Of a stretch of DNA of 64,000 bases, positions 56,354 through 64,000 are shown in pieces. Position 1 is the first letter of the stretch; each line of letters starts with the position of its first letter. The notes under the pieces were generated by a model. It did no database searches and was not told the DNA's origin. It saw only the letters and a list, made by a program, of their open reading frames with translations. This DNA comes from Silene latifolia. Its lineage: Eukaryota > Streptophyta > Magnoliopsida > Caryophyllales > Caryophyllaceae. Position numbers and translations under genes: made by a program. The stretch is from NCBI RefSeq assembly GCF_048544455.1, contig NC_133530.1, positions 17,723,748 through 17,787,747 on the forward strand, in the 5' to 3' direction.

Positions 56354-57148
56354 TTGATCCCTTCAATTGTATATGCAGCTTTCGATACAAACCGCTACCA
56401 ATAAATCAAAGTACTTATTAGGACCCAAAAAACAAAAGTTGAATATTAATCCTACATTTTGACGAGTAGCTAGATAAAACAAAAAATACCACATTATAAT
56501 CTTTAATGTTCTAGTAGCATATCATAATATCTAACGTGTACCACATCACATAGTAGCCACACTCTATGCTTCCAGTTAAATGATAACATTGTACCGAAAA
56601 CATTTAAAAAAAATTTAAACAAAACCAAAATCACCATAATCAAGCAATACCAACAAGGCAACAACAACAACGCATGTAATCATCAATAAGTAGAATCATA
56701 CTCACTCTGGTCGTTAATGTTATGACACTATTGAACTCCATATTATTACGAGATTGTCTCTTGATAGATTAGTTGAAACTTGAAACCAATGGGGGGTCAT
56801 GGTCTCGTGGACTATACGCTTTCTTAACACTTTTATTAGCTTATCTAGGAGCAATTCTTGTACTTTAAACTTTCTAAAACGAGATAAAGTCTACTTAGCG
56901 AAAGTCATGACTCATGACCTTAGACTCAGGGGCGGATCCAGAAATTCCATGGTGGTTGGGGTAAATTGTCGTGGATATTGATGTAAAAATATGAAAATAA
57001 AATTTGATACAAAGGACTTGTTTAAATTTGATACAAAGGACTTGTTTTAAACACAATACGTGTATGTCCGTTTTATAACAGACAGACCTTTTAAATATAG
57101 ACAACAAATCAAATTTGAGATCCTCCAACTCTTCATATAAACATATAG
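56354..57148 (+). promoter_or_regulatory. Upstream region of the CYP72A gene
   Basis: No gene is visible. A 24-bp unit AAATTTGATACAAAGGACTT plus GTTT occurs twice in tandem (57000-57023, 57024-57047). The block 56735-56930 has a diverged match at 61670-62125 upstream of the second CYP72A copy (GATAGATTAGTTGAAA, TAGGAGCAATTCTT, AAAGTCATGACT). The duplication that made the two genes thus included their upstream DNA. Confidence 0.6.
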
Positions 57149-57156
57149 TATAAATA
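57149..57156 (+). promoter_or_regulatory. TATA box of the CYP72A gene
   Basis: TATAAATA lies 64 bp before the ATG. The same CATATAGTATAAATAAA context recurs at 62436-62443 before the second copy. The spacing fits a short 5' leader of about 30 bases. Confidence 0.75.
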
Positions 57157-57219
57157 AATACCAACATTAGACAATATAGACCCATCTCATTTCTCTAACA
57201 CAGATTATTACAAAAAATA

Positions 57220-59688
57220 ATGGAGATAAGTATAAGCAATGTTGTAACTTCTTTAGTTACAATTTTCATAGTAGGATGGTTATGGAGAACAATAAATTGG
57301 TTATGGTTAAGGCCAAAGCGACTAGAACGATGTCTTATAAAACAAGGATTTCGAGGCAATACGTATAAGGTTTTTCATGGCGATACCAAAGATATAACTT
57401 CCATGGTTAAGGAAAATAATTCGAAACCTATGGAGTGTTTCTCGAATGATTATAGTCATCGAATATTCCCGTTTAGCTACAGAACCATTCAAAAATACGG
57501 TATGTTTAATTGTTCGTTTCTTAATTTGTTCATGGTATGGTTGACGACTTACATATAGGCCATCTAATACGAGCTTGAGTCAGAAATTAAATATATGCAA
57601 AATATTATAATCTTCGATTTTGAATTTTTGATATGTTAAGCAAGACTAAAGTGGGGATAAATGCAGGTGAAAATTCATTTATATGGGAAGGACCAACTCC
57701 AACAATACTCGTCACGAAGCCGGAATTAATACGTGAAATATTGAACAAAATGTACGATTTTCAGAAAACGATAGCAAATCCACTTATTAAGGAGATGAGC
57801 AATGGATTATCAAGGCTCGAAGGTCACAAATGGGCTCAAGATCGCAAGTTAATCACCCCTGCTTTCCATATGGAAAAACTCAAGGTTTGATCGTCTTATG
57901 AACCTCCTCTAAAAACGACTAATGTTCGATTTATTCATTTATCTAATATTTTTTATACATTTTTAGAGATGATCCGATACAAAATTAGAATAAATATATC
58001 GAGTTTAATAGTTCATATGTATTTAACCTACAAGTTATGTACCACGTTGTAAATGGGTCCTATACGATACAAGTATACAACCGTTAATATGGCCGTAATT
58101 AGATTATAAATCATTAGTTTCGTTTCGTGATATTATGTTCTCTTAAGCAAGATCCAATTTATGCTTGTCGATGTAAAACATGGCACAACTAATTGGTATA
58201 TATGTGTTTTATTTGAACTACTAGCATATGGTACCAGCATTTCATCAATCTTTTAATGATATGATCCAAAAATGGGAGAATGAAACATCTAAAACTGGAT
58301 CACAAGAAATTGAAATATGGTCGTATCTTCATAATTTGTCCGCCGATGCAATCTCACGGGCAGCATTTGGGAGCAGTTTTCAGGAAGGTCGGAGAGTATT
58401 TGAACTGTTACGAGAATACGTATTGATCATTTCTCACTCTCTACAATCGGTTTATATTCCTGGATGGAGGTACTTTCACTTCTCTTAAATATTCATCGAT
58501 TTCTTTCTAATATATTGGCTGAAAAGATTAATACAAGTTCTTGTATGAGACGGATTTATGCATGTGGTTTTTAGGTATGTACCTACCAAAACAAACAAGA
58601 GGGCCACACAAATACTAAGGGAAATAGAAGCCACCCTAAAAGACATGATTTTAAGGAGGCAAAAGTCAATGCATGCAGGAGAAAAAGTCAACGATGACTT
58701 ACTAGGCCAATTAATAACATCAAGTATAAGCAATGGTAAACAATTGAACATAAAGTTGAGTTTAAAAGAAGTGATTGAAGAATGCAAACTATTCTATGTT
58801 GCGGGACAAGACACTACTTCATCATTGTTAACATGGACTCTCATTTTATTGAGCAAGCATAAAGATTGGCAAGAACAAGCACGAGAAGAAATTCTTAGCA
58901 CTTTCGGTAATAAGACACCCGATTTTGATGGCATAAACCGTCTTAAAAAGGTACGTAATTACTTTATATGTCACTAATAATTCATGTTTTGTTAAACATT
59001 TACGTTCACAATTTATAAACGGCTCTGACCTCAAAAGTAAATTAGTAGATTCGATTGGATAGATGGAAGTATAAAGTTATGGTGAAAATGAACGTTATTA
59101 TTTTAACAAATACAAGCTGCCATTTTTTTTTTACATTTGCACCATTTGTTTAAAATTCTCGTCACATAGTTTGAAAATCGCACAATGGCGTAAATCCATA
59201 GAATTATCGTCATTTTAAGTGTTGTTTGGCGATTAATTAATGATATTTTTCCCTTCCAGATAAATATGATATTGCACGAAGTTCTACGGTTGTATCCAGC
59301 AGTACCGTCTTTTGCTCGAAAAGTTAGCCATGATATCACAATTGATGGAAAAGTAATACCATCTGGTGTACATCTTCAAGTTCCCATCTTGTTTGTTAAC
59401 CAAGACGAGAGATTTTGGGGTCCCGATGCGAAAGAATTTAATCCCGACAGGTTTTCTCAAGGGATTCTAAAAGCCACCGGAGGGAATATCTGTTTTTTCT
59501 CGTTTGGTTGGGGCCCTCGCATTTGTATCGGGTCAAATTTCGCCATGATGGAAGTTAAAATGGGATTGTCTATGATACTACAACGCTTTTATTTGGATCT
59601 TTCACCATCGTATGTTCATGCTCCTACGACTACTCGTGGCTCACTTCGTCCACAATTTGGTGCCAATTTAGTACTTCATCCTTTGTAA
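57220..59688 (+). CDS. Cytochrome P450, CYP72A-like, five exons
   Basis: Exons are 57220-57499, 57667-57884, 58225-58469, 58575-58950 and 59260-59688. All introns have GT/AG ends, and together they encode 515 residues, the usual length. An N-terminal membrane anchor (residues 8-28, SLVTIFIVGWLW) places it in the ER membrane. WLRPKRLERCLIKQGFRG is the CYP72-clan start. The I-helix AGQDTT is near residue 324, EVLR of the K-helix near 380, FNPDRF near 433, and the heme loop FGWGPRICIG with the thiolate Cys near 462. It should be an NADPH-P450-reductase-dependent monooxygenase. Known CYP72A enzymes oxidise terpenoids such as secologanin precursors, triterpenes and gibberellins, so the substrate cannot be named here. 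Splicing is predicted from frames, not from transcripts. Remnants of two sister copies flank it. Confidence 0.93.
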
Positions 59689-60032
59689 AAATATTATCCT
59701 GTAGAATAACTAGTGTTACGTCTTATTTCTACTCGTAGTTACGTTACCATGTATATACTCCCTAGCTATATGATATGCATGGACGACAGCACAATAGAAA
59801 TCAATTTGAAAATACATATCTCTCTGCATATGACTGAATAAGAGAAACAAGTACGGAGTATGTAAAAGCCATTTCCTAGTTTCCCTTCTATTTTGTTCAA
59901 GTATGATACATGGCAATATATATGGCATGGGTCATGGACTCATGGGTGTTTTGTATAGGAGTATGAGCTTGCGGGTTGGACCAAACAAACGCTCCCTACG
60001 CCGGGTTTGGGTTGGGAACCTGCTCGAGCTTG
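59689..60032. other. 3' flank of the CYP72A gene
   Basis: No gene is visible. AATAGAAATC near 59795 and AATAAGAGAAAC near 59837 are possible weak polyadenylation contexts; none is a clean AATAAA close to the stop. Confidence 0.4.
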
Positions 60033-60495
60033 ATCGGTAACTTGAATTTAATCTGATACATAATTTGACCAAACTTGACTCAATAGTTAGCCCGATCCTA
60101 AAAATAAAACTGAAATTGACCTGAAAGCTGACCCAATCCTAAAGATAACCCAACTTTAATTTTTTAACATAAAAATGATTATTGTGGTCACCTGCGGTTA
60201 GATTTCTCAACTTGATCTGTAACTCGAATTGATCTGATACATGATTTGACCCAACTCGCCCGACCGGAAAGATAAAGTGAAATTGACCTGAAAACCGACC
60301 CAATCCAAAAGATAACCCGACCTTAATTCTTTAACATAAAATGTTCACAATTACCAGGACCATAACCCGAATTGACCTGATGCATGATTTGACCCAACTC
60401 AACCCAATAACTAACTGACACAAAAGATAAGCTAAAATTGACTCGAAAGCCTACCCAATCCAAAAGATAACCCACCCTTAACTTTTAATATAAAA
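60033..60495. repeat. Three diverged tandem copies of a unit of about 150 bp
   Basis: Each copy runs through AATCTGATACATAATTTGAC, then AAATTGACCTGAAA, CCAATCC, AAAGATAACCC and TTTAACATAAAA. Copies start near 60045, 60220 and 60370. Differences are many, so the repeat is old. I see no gene in it. Confidence 0.8.
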
Positions 60496-60949
60496 TGTGC
60501 ACTTTTTTATTTATAAAGTGGTCATTTTTTGTCAGTCACATCATATAGCAGTCGTACCTATATATCAATATGCCTTTTCATTTAATGTTCAAATGTGTGT
60601 TGACAATGATGCAAGCCTTATTATTATGAAGTAGTGGAAAGCAAATTTGATCACTCCAAATCCCCAACTATGAAATATGGAATTTTGAATTGAATTGTCA
60701 TTGTATAAATGGATAATGTATAATGACACATATCAATTGATAGCTATTTGATGGTCCCTCATAGTGATCGAACATCATCTCAATTCTCATCTTGTGTAAT
60801 CCCATGAACATGTAAGGTTGATTGATAGTAACAAGTTTCTACTTGATTTTGATGTGTTCGTCAATTTGGTCTCTAAAGTCTTAAAACCATTCATCGCCAT
60901 GTCATATTTATTAGCGGATTTTAATAACTTACTTCTCATAATATCAACA
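60496..60949. other. Intergenic, no gene seen
   Basis: A/T-rich with no supported frame; the open frame 60818-61042 runs into the inverted-repeat element and lacks motifs. Confidence 0.4.
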
Positions 60950-60958
60950 AAAATATTA

Positions 60959-61512
60959 GGGATATTCTACGGTGTACCCCTGAATTTTTCGGTTTTCTAT
61001 GTTGTACCCCTCCTTTATTTATATTCTACATTGTACCCCTAAACTCTTTACTTATTTCTCCATCATGACCTCGTTTAACTCTTCATTAACTTTATCACTA
61101 TCAAATAACCGTACTTTCACCTTTATTCTGACTTATTAATGTTGTATCACCATCCTATATGAGAAACATCACAAATCACTTCTAATAAGCACAAACTACT
61201 ATTAAAAACATCCGTTACGATTCATGACATTGATAATGCAGATTTGATGAACTTTAACTTAGATTCGTATACTATTTGGTGGGTTAATGAGTAATACGGC
61301 GAACTAAGAAGTAAATAAGTAAGTTATTGAGTAATTGGAATGGTAAATAGACGATTTAATAGGTCGATTAAGAAACTAAGTAAGTAAAGACGATAAATAA
61401 GGTCATGGTATAGACTAAAGTATAAAATTCAGGGATATACCATAGAATTTCAAAAATATAGGGGTACAACATAGAATACCAAAAAATTCGAGGGTACACC
61501 GTAGAATATCCC
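60959..61512. mobile_element. Mutator-type element with long terminal inverted repeats (MULE-MITE)
   Basis: Inverted repeats of over 50 bp: GGGATATTCTACGGTGTACC at 60959 and its inverse ending at 61512, extending through CTATGTTGTACCCC on each side. The flanks AAAATATTA (60950-60958) and GAAATATTA (61513-61521) match in 8 of 9 bases, and 9 bp is the Mutator duplication length. It is 554 bp with no coding capacity. Confidence 0.85.
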
Positions 61513-61824
61513 GAAATATTATATGAAATTATCAATTTTATTTAATTTTCTATACAAATTGGACTAAATACGCAATGTCTTTTTTTTTTAATACATGAAT
61601 CCTGTCATTGGTCACCCTAGCAATATTATCCTATTACGTAAATAGTTAATATTATGGTACTGTTGTATTATTATGAGATGAGATCGCCTCTCCAGTCTCG
61701 ATAGATTAGTTGAAAACAATAATTTGTGACTTGTGACTTGTGACTACGATTTTTCACCACTTTTCTTACCTTGTCTAGGAGACTACGATTTCTCACCACT
61801 TTTCTTACCTTATCTAGGCTACAA

Positions 61825-62020
61825 TTGGTCTCCCTTGTGACGGGTTATCATTTGTGACGAATATTTTGTGAGATAAAATGGTAACAAAATGGGTTAGTGG
61901 AGAAAGGGGACCACATGAATAGTGTTGCATAGAGAGAAAAAGTGGATACATTGTGAGGTAAAATGGTATCCGTCTTCAACTTGTGACGGATATGTCATGT
62001 CTTCAATGAGAATTTGTGTC
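61825..62020. mobile_element. Probable MITE in the upstream region of the second CYP72A copy
   Basis: Compared with the upstream region of the first gene (56820-56850), this stretch is extra. It begins near TCTCCCTTGTGACGGGTTA and ends near TGTGACGGATATGTCATGTC. Repeated GTGACGG/GTGACGA words face each other imperfectly. Ends and duplication are not clear. Confidence 0.5.
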
Positions 62021-62204
62021 TAGGCTAGGACTCTAGGAGCAATTCTTATGCTATTAAACTTTCTAAAACAAGATAAAGCAAATCACAATAAACATACCAA
62101 AAAGTCATGACTTTAGACTTTTAGGTCCTTAAGAAAGTCTTACAGTGTGACTCAGTCACAACACATGACTTGGAAAATGAAGAATCCTACGCCGATATGA
62201 TTCG

Positions 62205-62375
62205 GAATATCACAAATTCTTGTTTAAGACGTTCATATCCGTCTTAGATACAAAATGGGTCAAATAGAAAATTAGAAGAAATGACAATAAATATGTCTCA
62301 ACTATTTAAATAGGCTAATACTTGACCCCTTTTTTGAACTTAAGACCGATAAAACCGTCTTAAAGAAAACAAACT
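62205..62375. mobile_element. Probable second MITE just upstream of CYP72A copy 2
   Basis: Near its ends lie GTTTAAGACG (62219) and CGTCTTAAA (about 62356), inverted to each other, with inner GTCTTA and TAAGAC words. The stretch is absent from the matching region of the first gene (56940-57110). Confidence 0.5.
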
Positions 62376-62435
62376 GTTTGAATATAGACCTCAAATCATA
62401 TTTAAAATACCCCAATTTTTCATATAATCATATAG

Positions 62436-62443
62436 TATAAATA
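62436..62443 (+). promoter_or_regulatory. TATA box of the second CYP72A copy
   Basis: TATAAATA in the same context as at 57149, 68 bp before the ATG at 62504. Confidence 0.7.
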
Positions 62444-62503
62444 AACACTTACATTAGACATTTAGATCCACACCTCATTGTCAACACTAAAGTTTACAAA
62501 ATA

Positions 62504-62764
62504 ATGGAGATAAGTATAAGCAATCTTGCAATTTCTTTTGTGACAATTTTCATAATAGGATGGTTATGGAAGACAATAAATTGGCTATGGTTAAGGCCAA
62601 AGCAACTTGAACGATGCCTTATAAAACAAGGATTTCGAGGCAATCCTTATAAGTTTTTTAATGGTGATACCAAAGATTTATCTTCCATGGTTAAGGAAAA
62701 CAATTCTAAACCTATGGAGGGTTTCTCTAATGATTTTATTCACCGGGTATCGCCTTTTCACTAC
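62504..62764 (+). pseudogene. Second CYP72A copy, exon 1 only, cut by a gypsy element
   Basis: The start MEISISNLAISFVTIFIIGW is nearly the same as the intact gene, with the same membrane anchor and LRPKQLERCLIKQGFRG. After 87 codons it ends at FHY, about six codons short of the exon 1 donor, where an LTR begins at 62765. No stop or shift precedes the break, so the disruption looks recent. The remaining exons, if present, lie beyond the right edge. Confidence 0.92.
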
Positions 62765-63284
62765 TGATGGGGCATATTCTGCACCCGCTGACCGAGTCAA
62801 CATATTGAGCAAGGTCAAAGATATCCAAAGCAAGTCTCGGCCGGGCAGCTAGCCAGCCGGGGCACGTATCCGCGTACTCATATCCAAGACCCCTCGGCCG
62901 GCCTGCCATGGGTCCATCGGCCGAGGGTAAAACGGTCTTTCCGCCTGCTAGCCACTTGGCCACTTGGCCACTACGTGACAAAAGGTGAAAGTCTATAAAT
63001 ACTCCTCAACCCTCATTGAGGAAAGGATCCAAAATATAACCTAAGTACCCCATAATCTGGTAATATCTTCCTTATCTCTCTACAATACATACTTAGCCAA
63101 GTAACACGCAACTTATCCCACTAAGTTCACTGACTTGGGCGTCGGAGTGAGTACGCTCGGCCAAAGCCGAGCCCTCAGTTTGTTCATTGTTTCAGGAGAG
63201 CCCAAAAGGAGGATTCAACCAAAGACATCATTCTACAAGCCACGAGTGGTAACAAATAACTGCTTCAGAATCACACCCGGAACA
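62765..63284 (+). repeat. 5' LTR of the right-hand gypsy element
   Basis: It is 520 bp. A TATA box TATAAATA is at 62994-63001. Palindromic CTCGGCC...GGCCGAG words recur (62840-62930, 63155-63172). The other LTR is not in the window, so the left limit rests on the break in the P450 exon and the TG start. Confidence 0.8.
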
Positions 63285-63286
63285 AT

Positions 63287-63304
63287 TGGCACCGTCTGTG
63301 GGGA
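63287..63304 (+). other. Primer binding site of the right-hand gypsy element
   Basis: TGGCACCGTCTGTGGGGA, two bases after the LTR end. The pairing tRNA is not identified. Confidence 0.75.
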
Positions 63305-63547
63305 AAAGCATACTAAAAGCTAATTAAATCCCTTACAAAAAAAAACACAAAACAAAACCCACCCAACAAGCTAAGAAGATGTCAAAAACAAATGTAAGCA
63401 ATTGTGACTCGATTTAAACCGAATTACACCAAGATGATACGTCCACATTCTCAGGGTTGTGCGGTCCCCACCGCCGAGTAATTCAACCGCATACGGGATG
63501 CCAATAATACGAGATACACCGCTGTTGTTCACGACCAAGTCACCATC

Positions 63548-64000
63548 ATGGGACATGTGGTTGATGCAGCTAAATTGAAGCTACTCCTGGACCTATTGGG
63601 TAGCACGCCGACTCACACTGTCACAACGACAAGAGCGGCGGCACCCCCACCGGAGACCAGGGCCCAAAATGTGACTCCGAGAAACTTGAACGAAGCACTG
63701 GAGGAAGCTGACCATGTCAAGACGCCGGGGGAACCCAGAGTGCCAGTGGTAGACCTAAGTCCTTCCCGCACTCGGGGGAGGACAGCGTCGCCGCGGCACC
63801 AACGACGCCTGCCCCAGAAGAGTGAAAGAAGCCCGACTCACCAGAGCCGGAGAAGGAGCCCGACTCACCAGAACCAGGGAAGAAGCCCGACTCATCGGAG
63901 TCGGAGAAGAAGCCCTTCCCGCCACGGGGAGGGGAGCCGGACTAAGGATGCGAGGAGCCGATCGCCGCGTGTCATTCAACACGTGGTCAGACAGCCCCTC
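63548..64000 (+). CDS. Gypsy gag N-terminal part, open at the window edge
   Basis: From ATG 63548 the frame is open to the edge (151 codons): MGHVVDAAKLKLLLDLLG, an Ala/Pro/Thr linker, then a basic stretch with repeated RSPTHQ/RSPTHR units (63820-63905) and SRSPRVIQ. This resembles Gag leaders with SR-like repeats. Upstream in the same frame sense continues only to about 63480, where a stop occurs. The true start may be further up after a shift. Confidence 0.6.
   Translation, partial: MGHVVDAAKLKLLLDLLGSTPTHTVTTTRAAAPPPETRAQNVTPRNLNEALEEADHVKTPGEPRVPVVDLSPSRTRGRTASPRHQRRLPQKSERSPTHQSRRRSPTHQNQGRSPTHRSRRRSPSRHGEGSRTKDARSRSPRVIQHVVRQPL

Larger units (their letters stand above)
62765..64000 (+). 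mobile_element. Gypsy LTR element, 5' LTR, primer site and gag start (runs off the window)
   Basis: It begins TGATGGGGCATATTC inside P450 exon 1. The LTR ends ACCCGGAACA at 63284, and the primer site TGGCACCGTCTGTGGGGA follows at 63287-63304. That site and the basic, Arg/Ser-rich gag start suggest a Tat-group gypsy element of a different family from the ones at left. The rest is outside the window. Confidence 0.82.

Noticed and set aside
56925..56960. GGGGCGGATCCAG motif as the end of a hAT or similar element
   Set aside because: A familiar plant repeat word, but I could not find the partner end or a duplication.

Overview
The window is plant nuclear DNA, almost certainly from a eudicot. It has spliced genes with GT/AG introns, a cytochrome P450 of the CYP72A type, and a dense nest of plant retrotransposons and DNA transposons. 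I suspect Caryophyllales (perhaps Caryophyllaceae) from the general look of the LTR families, but the sequence I can read does not prove it. I see no bacterial genes, rRNA, tRNA or CRISPR.

Left part (1-30 kb). A decayed gene resembling the plant-mobile-domain (PMD) family lies at 1-1317. A two-exon gene of the DUF7745 type follows (2284-3100, continuing at 11789-12473). It is split in frame by a complete Ty1/Copia element (3101-11783; 1056-bp LTRs, 5-bp target duplication GGTTA). The DUF7745 gene lies head-on (antisense) downstream of the pol genes of a Ty3/gypsy element of the Tat/Ogre group (gag 19905 down to integrase 13018, minus strand; LTR 20566-22898). This fits the 'extra antisense ORF' known from that group. 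The Tat element sits inside the 3' part of a second Tat element in the opposite orientation (22899-27539), so their related LTRs form a long inverted repeat. Next come a Copia reverse-transcriptase piece on the plus strand and the gag-protease-integrase half of a Copia element on the minus strand.

Middle (30-52.3 kb). Four elements are stacked one inside another. A short Copia LTR (30077-52332 when split) holds a non-coding LTR element with TACTCGATCGAGTA palindromes (30129-52138, duplication TTATG). The right LTR of that element holds an Athila element (36799-51439, 1538-bp LTRs). The Athila gag gene holds a non-autonomous CACTA transposon (46852-48779, duplication CAT). Each level is supported by its own ends and target duplications.

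Right part (52.3-64 kb). This is the host locus that took the insertions: a local CYP72A cluster. One gene looks intact (57220-59688, five exons, 515 residues). One is a broken exon (52471-52770). One has a good promoter and most of exon 1 but is cut by another gypsy LTR element at 62765. Between them lie a LINE copy with an inverted 5' half and a 14-bp target duplication (the signature of twin priming), a Mutator-type element with long terminal inverted repeats, a diverged tandem repeat and probable MITEs.

The only clearly functional host gene is the CYP72A monooxygenase. The rest records layered transposition, with many in-frame stops and frameshifts in the element genes. All calls rest on reading the sequence and on remembered family features; no search was run.
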